A stretch of DNA of 8,962 bases from Betaproteobacteria bacterium. Lineage in GTDB: Bacteria > Pseudomonadota > Gammaproteobacteria > Burkholderiales > Casimicrobiaceae. The notes under the pieces were generated by a model. That model was not told the origin of the DNA and searched no databases. It saw only the letters and a program-made list of their open reading frames with translations. The translations under genes were made by a program, and so were the position numbers. The stretch covers positions 1 through 8,962 of the forward strand of contig VBDA01000113.1 in assembly GCA_005883655.1 (NCBI GenBank), read 5' to 3'. This document shows positions 1-6,758 of this stretch, in pieces (positions within the stretch are counted from its first letter, which is position 1; every line of letters begins with the position of its first letter).

Positions 1-423
1 ATTCTCTTTGCCGATCCCTTTGTGCAGGATGGACGGCTCGACATTCCCGGCAAGAAGATGGGCTTGCACGACTTGCTCGGCGAGTCGGATTTCGTGTCGC
101 TCCATCCCCCGCTGACGCCGGAGACGCGGAAGATGATCAACGACGCTGCCTTATCGCACATGAAGCCAAGCGCCTTTCTCATCAATTGCTCGCGCGGGCC
201 GATCGTGGATACCGATGCACTCTGCCGCGCGCTGGACGCAAAAAAGATCGCCGGCTGCGCGCTCGACACGACCGACCCGGAGCCGCTGCCCGATCCACAT
301 CCGCTGCGTGGCCGTGACAACGTGATCATCACGCCGCACGTCGCCTGGTACAGCGAACAGTCCCTGGTCGGGCAGGAGCGCCCAGTGAAGTCCGCCGTGT
401 GCTTTCGGGAGAATGGCCCGTAA
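1..423 (+). CDS. D-2-hydroxyacid dehydrogenase, C-terminal part (5' end outside window; 3' end frameshifted)
   Basis: The frame is open from base 1 and closes at TAA 421-423; the GTG at 22 is internal, not a start. The translation is the second half of the NAD-binding domain plus the start of the C-terminal segment of the D-isomer-specific 2-hydroxyacid dehydrogenase family, which reduces 2-keto acids to D-2-hydroxy acids with NAD(P)H in the cytoplasm. Visible family hallmarks are FVSLHPPLTPETRKMI, the LINCSRGPIVDTDAL segment carrying the substrate-binding Arg, the acidic DPEPLP segment carrying the Glu of the relay, and ITPHVAWYSEQS with the catalytic His. After YSEQSLV the reading becomes unlike the family and stops early. 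The expected tail lies in the next frame (see 381-470), so this gene is either broken or contains a sequencing error. The exact substrate cannot be told; phosphoglycerate, glyoxylate/hydroxypyruvate or CtBP-like relatives are all possible. Confidence 0.88.
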   Translation: MLFADPFVQDGRLDIPGKKMGLHDLLGESDFVSLHPPLTPETRKMINDAALSHMKPSAFLINCSRGPIVDTDALCRALDAKKIAGCALDTTDPEPLPDPHPLRGRDNVIITPHVAWYSEQSLVGQERPVKSAVCFRENGP

Positions 424-470
424 ACGTGGTGAATCGGGCGGTGAAAGGGAAAACCCGGGCTGGCCTCTAA
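381..470 (+). pseudogene. displaced C-terminal tail of the 2-hydroxyacid dehydrogenase (frame -1)
   Basis: Read with codons starting at 381, this stretch gives SEVRRVLSGEWPVNVVNRA and then a short basic end before TAA 468-470. The pattern 'EVxRVLxGExPxNVVN' is the usual C-terminal helix and end of D-2-hydroxyacid dehydrogenases, directly following the TPHxAWYSEQS segment. The switch of frame is consistent with loss of one base in the GC-rich run around 377-384. Adding one base there would give a normal 3' end at 470. I infer that the intact gene ended at 470 and not at 423. A genuine inactivating mutation and a read or assembly error cannot be separated from the sequence alone. Confidence 0.75.
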
Positions 471-472
471 TC

Positions 473-493
473 GGGGCTGTCTGTCCCTATTAA
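473..493. repeat. possible REP-like scrap (GGGGCTGTCTGTCCCTATT)
   Basis: A short G-run/C-run motif sits 3 bases after the restored stop of the dehydrogenase and before the stop of the convergent ABC-protein stub. It resembles the 'GGGTCTGTCCCTATT' type intergenic repeats that I know from many proteobacterial genomes, where such elements often lie between convergent genes and are linked to REP-associated tyrosine transposases. Only one copy occurs here, so repetition is not shown; this rests on resemblance only. Confidence 0.25.
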
Positions 494-514
494 GAACTCA
501 AGATTCTCTTCGCG

Positions 515-630
515 TCACTCGATTATGCCATCGGCGCGCACCGGGATCGATTGTGGTACCTTTATGGCGAGCGCGCGCGCGGTGCGCAGGTTGACAACGA
601 GTTGAAGGTCGCGAGCCGCTGAAGGTCTGC
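515..630 (-). pseudogene. C-terminal stub of an ABC transporter substrate-binding protein (ABC_sub_bind type), frameshifted
   Basis: On the minus strand the last 31 codons before TGA (517-515) read as a beta strand (LQLVVNLRTARAL), then IKVPQSI, then VRADGIIE. This closely follows the conserved end of the ABC_sub_bind family of periplasmic substrate-binding proteins ('F.LVINLKTAKALGLTIPxSLLxRADEVIE'). Just upstream, in a different frame (630-604), CADLQRLATF resembles the preceding 'ADLPVEQPTxF' motif. One base is missing at the junction (about 604-606). Further upstream no frame looks like the family, so roughly 90% of a ~320-residue protein is absent. The natural stop codon is kept. It is a dead remnant and cannot encode a transporter part. 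It is convergent with the dehydrogenase and divergent from the TPR operon. Confidence 0.7.
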
Positions 631-725
631 GCAGCCATCCATTGCTGCCGATTGACTCCCCGCCGCCCACCGGCGCACAGTAACGCACCCTGGACATTCC
701 TCGTACCTCACCGCAGGAGAACACC

Positions 726-2315
726 ATGAAATTCCGCCTGTTTCATCTTTCATTCCTTTTTTCTCTCGCTCTGCCTGTCCCGGTCCAGGCACACGACGCG
801 GATTCTCAAAGCGGTCCGCTGGGCAAGGTATCCTTCCCGACCAGTTGTGATCCGAAGGTGCAGCCGGCGTTCGAGCGTGCCGTGGCCATGCTGCATTCCT
901 TCTGGTATTCGGCCGGGGAGAAGGCCTTCCGCGACGTGCTCAAGGACGATCCGCAATGCGCGATCGCCACCTGGGGAATCGCTTCGATACTGATGTCGAA
1001 TCCGCTGGCCGGGCAGGGCGCATCGCCGAAGGGCGCCGAGCAGGCACAGGCAGCGATCGATGAGGGACGCCGCATCGGCGCGAAGACCGAGCGCGAGCGC
1101 GGCTACATCGAAGCCGTCGCGGCCTACTACCAGGATTTCGCGACGCGGCCCGAGAAAGAACGGCAGGCCTCGCGCGCCAAGGCCTACGAGGCACTGGCTC
1201 AGCGTTACCCCACTGACGACGAAGCGCAGATCTTCTACGCGCTCTACACCGCCGGCACGCAGACGCAAGCCGACCAGACCTACGCGGCATACCTCAAGGC
1301 GGCCGCCATCCTCGAGGATGAGTTCAAGAAGTATCCCGACCATCCCGGCGTGGCGCACTATCTCATCCACAGCTACGACGCGCCACCCATCGCCGACAAG
1401 GGGCTCATCGCCGCGCGCCGCTATGCGACCATCGCGCCCGACGCGCCGCACGCCTTGCATATGCCCTCGCACATTTTCACGCGCGTGGGCTCCTGGCAGG
1501 AGTCTGCCGCCACCAACGCGCGCTCGAGGGAAGTGGCCAAGGCCGGCAACGAGCCGGACGAGGCCTATCACGCGTCCGACTACATGGTGTATGCGGACTT
1601 GCAGCTCGCTCGCGATGCCGACGCCCGTCGAGCCATCGACGAAGCGATGGAAGTGGGCGGCGCGAGCTCGCGCTTCGTCGCGCCTTATGCCATCGCGGCG
1701 ATGCCGGCGCGCTATGCCTTCGAGCGCGGCGCTTGGGCTGATGCGGCGAAGTTGCAGCCGTCCGGCAGCACCTATCCCTTTGTCGAGGCCATCACGTATT
1801 TCGCGCGCAGTGTGGGCGCGGCGCGTAGCGGCGATCTCGCCGCGGCGCGCAAGGATGCCGAGCAGCTCGAATCCTTCCACAAGGCGCTGCTCGACGCGAA
1901 GAACAACTACTGGGCTACCGAGGTCGAGATCCAGCGGCTGGCCGCGGCCGGATGGATCGCGCTGGGCGAAGGCAAGTCCGAGGAGGCGCTCAAGCTCATG
2001 CGCGCGGCCGCCGACCTCGAGGACCGCAACGAGAAGCACATCGTCACGCCGGGCCGCATCGTTCCCGCGCGCGAGCTCCTGGGCGAGATGCTGATCGAGG
2101 TCAAGCAACCGGACGCGGCGCTCAAGGAGTTCGAAGCCTCGCAGCGGCGCGAGCCGAACCGCTTCCGCAACTACCTTGGTTCCGCGCGCGCCGCGGAAAT
2201 GGCAGGCGATCGCACCAAAGCCGCCGGCTATTACCAGAAGCTCGTGGCGCTCGCGAAGGATGCCGACACGGCGCGGCCCGAATTGGTGAGCGCGAAGAAA
2301 TTCGCACTGCGGTGA
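726..2315 (+). CDS. exported tetratricopeptide-repeat (TPR) protein
   Basis: This 529-residue protein starts at ATG 726, chosen for the AGGAGA ribosome binding site about 6-11 bases upstream and the signal peptide that follows (residues 1-22, basic start, hydrophobic LSFLFSLALPV core, cleavage after VQA). The mature part is helical with TPR-like pairs: residues about 48-81 (WYSAGEKAFRDVLKDDP, then CAIATWGIAS), 150-200, 255-300 and 440-515. C41 and C78 could form a disulphide in the periplasm. A conserved histidine block is visible: H206, H211 and H215 in DHPGVAHYLIHSYD, and H242, H245 and H249 in HALHMPSHIF. The 'HYxIHxxE/D ... HMPSHIFxRxGxW' pattern recurs in a widespread bacterial TPR family of unknown function. 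It is the first gene of a three-gene operon; its stop overlaps the GTG start of the next gene. TPR domains usually hold protein partners, so a scaffold role is inferred. Confidence 0.9.
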   Translation: MKFRLFHLSFLFSLALPVPVQAHDADSQSGPLGKVSFPTSCDPKVQPAFERAVAMLHSFWYSAGEKAFRDVLKDDPQCAIATWGIASILMSNPLAGQGASPKGAEQAQAAIDEGRRIGAKTERERGYIEAVAAYYQDFATRPEKERQASRAKAYEALAQRYPTDDEAQIFYALYTAGTQTQADQTYAAYLKAAAILEDEFKKYPDHPGVAHYLIHSYDAPPIADKGLIAARRYATIAPDAPHALHMPSHIFTRVGSWQESAATNARSREVAKAGNEPDEAYHASDYMVYADLQLARDADARRAIDEAMEVGGASSRFVAPYAIAAMPARYAFERGAWADAAKLQPSGSTYPFVEAITYFARSVGAARSGDLAAARKDAEQLESFHKALLDAKNNYWATEVEIQRLAAAGWIALGEGKSEEALKLMRAAADLEDRNEKHIVTPGRIVPARELLGEMLIEVKQPDAALKEFEASQRREPNRFRNYLGSARAAEMAGDRTKAAGYYQKLVALAKDADTARPELVSAKKFALR

Positions 2316-2833
2316 GGGGCTTCGCCGGCCTAATTTCGGCGATCCTGCTTTGCGCGGCGATCGCGGCGTTTGCCCCGATCGCCGCCGCCGATCCCTACGA
2401 GGCGGATCCCGATCTCGCCACGCGCGACGAGGACTACGCGGCGGGGAAGCGGGCGGTTGAGAAGAAGGACTGGGCGGAGGCGGCACGCCTTTTCCAGCGC
2501 GCGGAGATACGCTATCCCGACCAAGCGGACCTGCAGAACATTCTCGGCTTTTCCTACCGGAACCTGAAGCAGTACGACCTCGCGTTCAAGCACTATAAGC
2601 GCGCCATCGAGATTGATCCGCGCCATCGCGGCGCGCACGAGTACATCGGCGAGACCTATCTCATGACGGGGGATCTGGCGGGCGCGGAGATGCACCTTGC
2701 GGCGCTCAAGGCGATATGCCTGCTGCCCTGCGAGGAATTGAAGGATCTCGAGCGCGCGATTGCGGAGTACCGGGCCAGGAAATTATCGCTGTTCACCCCT
2801 GCAATGTTTCGTGTAGGAGGAAACCATGGATAA
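2312..2833 (+). CDS. small periplasmic TPR protein
   Basis: This is a 173-residue protein. GTG 2312 is chosen because it overlaps the previous stop (GTGA), giving translational coupling, and because it is followed directly by a signal peptide (FAGLISAILLCAAIAAFAPI, cleavage after about residue 26, IAAA|DPYEAD). The longer open frame upstream is only the shadow of the previous gene. The mature protein has TPR units at about 42-70 (AAGKRAVEKKDWAEAARLF), 71-104 (NILGFSYRNLKQYDLAFKHY) and 105-135 (AHEYIGETYLMTGDLAGAEMHL), then a CLLPCEELKDL segment with C136 and C140. That C-x3-C feature is typical of a family of small proteobacterial periplasmic TPR proteins. The Cys in the signal region (residue 14) does not sit in a good lipobox, so a lipoprotein is unlikely. 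The last residues contain the ribosome binding site of the next gene. The partner is unknown; co-assembly with the neighbouring exported proteins is inferred. Confidence 0.85.
   Translation: MRGFAGLISAILLCAAIAAFAPIAAADPYEADPDLATRDEDYAAGKRAVEKKDWAEAARLFQRAEIRYPDQADLQNILGFSYRNLKQYDLAFKHYKRAIEIDPRHRGAHEYIGETYLMTGDLAGAEMHLAALKAICLLPCEELKDLERAIAEYRARKLSLFTPAMFRVGGNHG
2815..2820 (+). promoter_or_regulatory. strong ribosome binding site of the DUF6351 gene
   Basis: AGGAGG lies 5 bases before ATG 2826 and inside the 3' end of the small TPR gene. It fixes the start of the third gene despite the 8-base overlap, and suggests independent strong initiation on the shared message. Confidence 0.8.
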
Positions 2834-5039
2834 CTCTCGCAGCAGCACGGTCACGGGCGTTCTCAGGCTTGTGTTCGCTTTCGCTGGCATATCGGCCGCT
2901 GTCATCGCAAACAATTCGCTTGCGCAAGCGCCAACACAGTTCGCGATCAAGATCCTGTCTTCGCCCTCCTATGCAGTAACCGGGGGCGACGCTCTTGTCG
3001 AAGTTCGAATCCCAGCTTCAACGCCGCTCAGCGATGTTGCGATAAAACTCAACTTCCAGGATGTCACGAGCTTGTTTCGCGCCGCCGACGCGTTCTCGCT
3101 GCGGGGCGTCATCGGCGGGCTAAAGCTGGGCTCTAATGTGCTCACTGCCGGTCCGCGCTCGACAGGCCAGACCCTCGCCAAAATACCTGTCTTCAATTAT
3201 CCGATCACCGGACCCGTGTTCTCGGGCCCGCACCAGACACCGTTTGTGTGTGAAACCAGCTTCCAGGGGCTCGGTGCGCCACTCGATCCGGACTGCAGCG
3301 CACCCACGCGCGTGGACTATTTCTACCGCTCAACGGCAAGCAATAATTTCCAGCCTTTTAATACGTCCGGTCCGCGCCCTTCCGATCTTGCCACTACGAG
3401 AACCAACGAGGGCCTGACGGTTCCTTACATCGTGCGCCGGGAAATGGGCACGATCAATCGCGCGGTTTACATGATTGCCATCTTGCATGACCCGACCGGG
3501 CCGCTGTCCGATCCATTTACGAGGACGTCCGGTTATAACGGGCGATTGGTCTACAGTTTTGGCGGCGGATGCCAAGCCGGTTACCACCAAGGCAGATCGG
3601 TGGGCGGCGTGAGCGCCGCGACCTTTAACCTGGAAGACACCGGCTCCGCCTTTCACGATGTTTTTCTGGCCAAGGGCTACGCGATAGCAGCCGGTTCGCT
3701 CAACGTGACCGGCACAAGCTGCGCCGATCTCATTTCCGCCGAGACGGCTGAAATGATCAAGGAACACTTCATCGAAGAGTTCGGACCGCCGCGCTATACG
3801 ATCGGGCACGGCGCCTCGGGCGGCTCGATGCAACAGCATGTGATCGGCAACAACTATCCGGGTATCTTGGACGGCATCATGCCGAACAGAAGCTTTCCAG
3901 ACATGATGAGCTTTCTCAATCCGCTTTTCGATTGCGAGCTCCTTGTCAATGCGATCAATACGTCTTCGCTGACGTGGACGAACGCGCAAAAGACGGCGGT
4001 TTCCGGCTTCAAGGATTTCGGCTATTGCGTCAGCAACGGCACCAGATATCCGAACCTGCGCCCAAAGAATTGCAACGCAACGTCGATTCCGCCCGCTCTC
4101 GTGTACGACCCGGTCACCAACCCAGGTGGCGCGCGTTGCACGTATCAGGACAACATGGTGAACGTCTTCGGCATCGATCCCGCCACGGGATTTGCGCGGC
4201 GGCCCTTCGACAACGTCGGCATCCAATACGGGCTCGGCGCGCTCAATGCGGGAGTCATCAGCTTCACGCAGTTCATCGATCTCAATGCGAGGGCCGGAGG
4301 GCACGATATCGACGGTAACCTCGTCGCCAATCGCACCGTCGGCGATCCAACGGCGCTGCAGCTTGCGTACCAGACGGGCCGCGTCAATGAATTCGGCGCC
4401 GGCTTGAGCTCGATTCCGATCATCGACCTTCGATCCTATGTCGATACGCCTTATGCCGATGGCTCGGTGGACGTGCACAATTCCTACCACAGCGGCGTCA
4501 ATCGGGCGCGGTTGATTGCGATCAACGGCAACGCCAACAATCAGGTAATCGTCACGGCTCAAACCCTGGGCACGTTGTCGCTCGATACCGGCACGCTGGG
4601 GTCTCCTCTCGCCGTTGCCGCAACGACAATGCTGGACGCGCTCGACCATTGGCTTGCCAATATCGCCGCCGACACCCTTCCGGGTACACAGGCGGAAAAG
4701 GTCGCGCGCAACAAGCCAAGCGATGCAGTCGATGCGTGCTACACGCTTTCGCTGCAGAAGGTCACCGATGCAGCACAGTGCGCCCAGATGTTCCCGTACT
4801 TCAAGGATCCACGGCTCGTCGCCGGCGCTCCGGCAATAGACGATGTATTCAAGTGCGCGCTCAAACCGGTCGATCCGGCGGACTACAATCCGGCGCTTAA
4901 CGCCGCACAGTTGGCAACGGTGCGGTCGGTGTTTCCAACAGGCGTCTGCGATTTCACGAAGCCCGGGATAGGCAAGGTCCCCCTTGCAAATACCTGGCTG
5001 TCCTATCCGGTTCCGGGAACATTCTTCCACATGCAATGA
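2826..5039 (+). CDS. secreted DUF6351 family protein, alpha/beta-hydrolase-like
   Basis: This 737-residue protein starts at ATG 2826 with an AGGAGG site 5 bases upstream. It has a signal peptide (VLRLVFAFAGISAAVIANN core, cleavage after about A35, LAQA|PTQF). The opening segment (residues about 38-115) is beta-rich, and the length and motifs fit the DUF6351 family. A hydrolase-like core follows. FGGGC at 245-249 may supply the oxyanion hole. GHGASGGSMQQH at 327-338 is a nucleophile-elbow-like motif with S331 as candidate nucleophile, followed by NNYPGILDGIMP. Later, IPIIDLRSYVD (D534, R536) and DVHNSYHSGVNRARL (H551, H555) hold candidate Asp and His. Several paired cysteines fit an oxidising, extracytoplasmic location. 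Activity and substrate are not known to me; an esterase, lactonase or depolymerase role is inference. It closes the TPR operon. By eye it is less GC-rich than the TPR genes (26 G/C in bases 3901-3960 against 43 in 1681-1740, one line each and not representative). Confidence 0.88.
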   Translation: MDNSRSSTVTGVLRLVFAFAGISAAVIANNSLAQAPTQFAIKILSSPSYAVTGGDALVEVRIPASTPLSDVAIKLNFQDVTSLFRAADAFSLRGVIGGLKLGSNVLTAGPRSTGQTLAKIPVFNYPITGPVFSGPHQTPFVCETSFQGLGAPLDPDCSAPTRVDYFYRSTASNNFQPFNTSGPRPSDLATTRTNEGLTVPYIVRREMGTINRAVYMIAILHDPTGPLSDPFTRTSGYNGRLVYSFGGGCQAGYHQGRSVGGVSAATFNLEDTGSAFHDVFLAKGYAIAAGSLNVTGTSCADLISAETAEMIKEHFIEEFGPPRYTIGHGASGGSMQQHVIGNNYPGILDGIMPNRSFPDMMSFLNPLFDCELLVNAINTSSLTWTNAQKTAVSGFKDFGYCVSNGTRYPNLRPKNCNATSIPPALVYDPVTNPGGARCTYQDNMVNVFGIDPATGFARRPFDNVGIQYGLGALNAGVISFTQFIDLNARAGGHDIDGNLVANRTVGDPTALQLAYQTGRVNEFGAGLSSIPIIDLRSYVDTPYADGSVDVHNSYHSGVNRARLIAINGNANNQVIVTAQTLGTLSLDTGTLGSPLAVAATTMLDALDHWLANIAADTLPGTQAEKVARNKPSDAVDACYTLSLQKVTDAAQCAQMFPYFKDPRLVAGAPAIDDVFKCALKPVDPADYNPALNAAQLATVRSVFPTGVCDFTKPGIGKVPLANTWLSYPVPGTFFHMQ

Positions 5040-5057
5040 TCGTGGCTCAGCTTGAGC

Positions 5058-5088
5058 GAGCGATGCCGCATTGCCTTCGGCATCGCTC
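5058..5088. terminator. probable terminator hairpin between convergent operons
   Basis: GAGCGATGCCG (5058-5068) and CGGCATCGCTC (5078-5088) form a perfect 11-bp GC-rich stem with a 9-base loop. It starts 18 bases after the stop of the DUF6351 gene and about 160 bases past the stop of the convergent aldehyde dehydrogenase gene. No T-run follows on either strand, so it is either an imperfect intrinsic terminator or an RNA 3'-end stabiliser. The remaining bases to 5248 show no gene that I can support. Confidence 0.55.
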
Positions 5089-5248
5089 CTCATGTGCGGC
5101 CGGAGGGCTTGGGCGTTCGCCGCTAGCGGTACGACCGTTGTCAGAACCACTGTAGAAATCACTCGCAGGTCGTCGCGCGAAGTTGCCGAATACGACCCAT
5201 GTCGCCCTCCCCATGAACCTCTCGGCTTCGTGGCCAATCGGGTTCGAG

Positions 5249-6754
5249 CTACGTAACCGCATCAAACCGTATTCCCTGAGCAAGCGGCAGGTCTCGCGAG
5301 AAGTTCACCGTGTTGGTCGAACGGCGCATGTACCCTTTCCATGCATCCGATCCCGATTCGCGGCCGCCACCCGTTTCCTTTTCCCCGCCGAACGCGCCGC
5401 CGATCTCGGCACCGCTTGTGCCTATGTTCACGTTGGCGATGCCACAGTCGCTTCCGGTAGCGCCAAGAAAATGCTCCGCTTCTCTGAGGTCGTTGGTGAA
5501 GATCGACGACGAAAGCCCTTGTTTCACATCGTTGTTGAGCGCAATGGCCTCGTCCAGATCCCGGTAGCGCAGCACGTACAGGATCGGCGCGAACGTCTCG
5601 TGCCGGACCAGATCGTTTTGACCCGGCATTTCAACGAGCGCTGGCCGGACGTAATAGCCATCCTTCAGATTCGGAATTGCCACACGTCCGCCACCAAACA
5701 CTTGACTTCCCTCTTTCCGCGCCTGCTGCAGCGCTGACTCCATTGCGGCGTACGCGCGTTGATCGATGAGCGGTCCGAGGAGAATTCCCTCGTCGAGAGG
5801 GTTGCCGATCGGCACATGGTCGTAGACTTTTTTCAAGCGATCGACGAGGTCGTCGGCAATCTTGGAATGCGCAATCGCGCGACGAAGTGTCGTGCAGCGC
5901 TGCCCGGTAGTGCCAACCGCGGCAAAGAGGATGGCGCGAACTGCGAGATCAAGATCGGCCGCCGGTGTGACGATGGCAGCGTTGTTGCCGCTGAGTTCGA
6001 GAATACAGCGCCCGAAGCGCTGTGCCACGCGGCGCGACACGTCCCCGCCCATCGCGGTACTTCCGGTCGCGGACACGATGGCGACTCTTGCGTGATCGGC
6101 GAGCATCCGACCCAGCTCTTGCGAGCCGAGCAAGACAGCATTCAAGCCGTCGGGAGCGTCGTCAAAGTCGGCAGCAACCCGGTCAAAGATCGCCTGCACG
6201 GCCAATGCGGTCAACGGCGTTTTCTCCGACGGTTTCCAGACCACTGCATTGCCGCAGACCAGGGCCAGCGCCGCATTCCACGCCCAAACCGCCACCGGAA
6301 AATTGAACGCGGTGATGACTCCGCACACGCCCATCGGATGCCATGTTTCGCGCATGTGGTGACCGGGCCGCTCGGAGGCAATCGTCAGGCCGTGCAGTTG
6401 GCGCGAAAGCCCCACGGCGAAATCGCAGATGTCGATCATCTCCTGGACTTCGCCCTGCGCCTCTTGCGTAATCTTGCCCGCTTCGATGGTGACCAGGCGG
6501 GCGAGTTGCGCCTTGTGGTTGCGTAGCTCGTTGCCGAAACGGCGAACGAGCTCGCCGCGAACGGGGGCTGGGACTGTTCGCCAGCGGAGGAACGCGGCAT
6601 TCGCTCGCTCGAGGATAGCCGAGGCATCGTCCTGCGTGGTTACACGCAAGCCGACCGTCGGCTGCCCGTCGATCGGCGAGCGTGGCTCGAGCCCGCGTCC
6701 CCCGTGGCGCGCGATGTCGACTCCGGTCTCTTTCAGTGTATCGAGAACTTCCAT
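5249..6754 (-). CDS. ALDH7-type aldehyde dehydrogenase, probable L-aminoadipate-semialdehyde dehydrogenase
   Basis: This 501-residue NAD-dependent dehydrogenase has the normal family length. ATG 6754 is chosen because it lies 4 bases after the stop of the upstream gene and puts a normal distance before the LEPRSPIDG motif; a TTG at 6778 would add eight residues inside the upstream gene. Visible catalytic features are AFNFP with N151, VVWKPSE with K174 and E177 (cofactor), the general base E253 in LELSGNNA, and the nucleophile C287 in GTTGQRCTTLRR. ELxGNNA, and the late GGAFGGEKETGGGRESGSD followed by WKGYMRRSTNT, are signatures of the ALDH7 (antiquitin) group. That group oxidises alpha-aminoadipate 6-semialdehyde to 2-aminoadipate in lysine breakdown. 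The usual Gly of ELGGNNA is Ser255 here. The gene lies directly behind a saccharopine/lysine dehydrogenase-like gene, which supports the lysine role. Confidence 0.92.
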   Translation of the reverse strand: MEVLDTLKETGVDIARHGGRGLEPRSPIDGQPTVGLRVTTQDDASAILERANAAFLRWRTVPAPVRGELVRRFGNELRNHKAQLARLVTIEAGKITQEAQGEVQEMIDICDFAVGLSRQLHGLTIASERPGHHMRETWHPMGVCGVITAFNFPVAVWAWNAALALVCGNAVVWKPSEKTPLTALAVQAIFDRVAADFDDAPDGLNAVLLGSQELGRMLADHARVAIVSATGSTAMGGDVSRRVAQRFGRCILELSGNNAAIVTPAADLDLAVRAILFAAVGTTGQRCTTLRRAIAHSKIADDLVDRLKKVYDHVPIGNPLDEGILLGPLIDQRAYAAMESALQQARKEGSQVFGGGRVAIPNLKDGYYVRPALVEMPGQNDLVRHETFAPILYVLRYRDLDEAIALNNDVKQGLSSSIFTNDLREAEHFLGATGSDCGIANVNIGTSGAEIGGAFGGEKETGGGRESGSDAWKGYMRRSTNTVNFSRDLPLAQGIRFDAVT

Positions 6755-6758
6755 CGCT

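Noticed and set aside
652..684. Promoter for the TPR operon built on TTGACT at 652-657
   Set aside because: The -35-like hexamer is good, but no -10 hexamer better than three matches occurs at 16-18 bases spacing.
1060..2094. 344-codon plus-strand frame inside the TPR gene
   Set aside because: Composition almost wholly Arg, Pro, Ser and Thr, as expected for a shifted frame of GC-rich DNA.
750..2486. 578-codon open frame on the minus strand opposite the large TPR gene
   Set aside because: Arg/Gly-rich low-information translation with no family features; typical antisense shadow of a GC-rich gene that has a signal peptide, ribosome binding site and TPR motifs on the other strand.
3330..5237. 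635-codon minus-strand open frame opposite DUF6351
   Set aside because: No recognisable domain or ribosome binding site; the plus strand carries a convincing exported protein with a nucleophile-elbow motif.
5071..5256. Small plus-strand ORF between the convergent operons
   Set aside because: TTG start within the hairpin, no ribosome binding site and no recognisable protein features.
5759..6526. 255-codon plus-strand frame opposite the aldehyde dehydrogenase
   Set aside because: No family features; the minus strand holds complete ALDH catalytic motifs.
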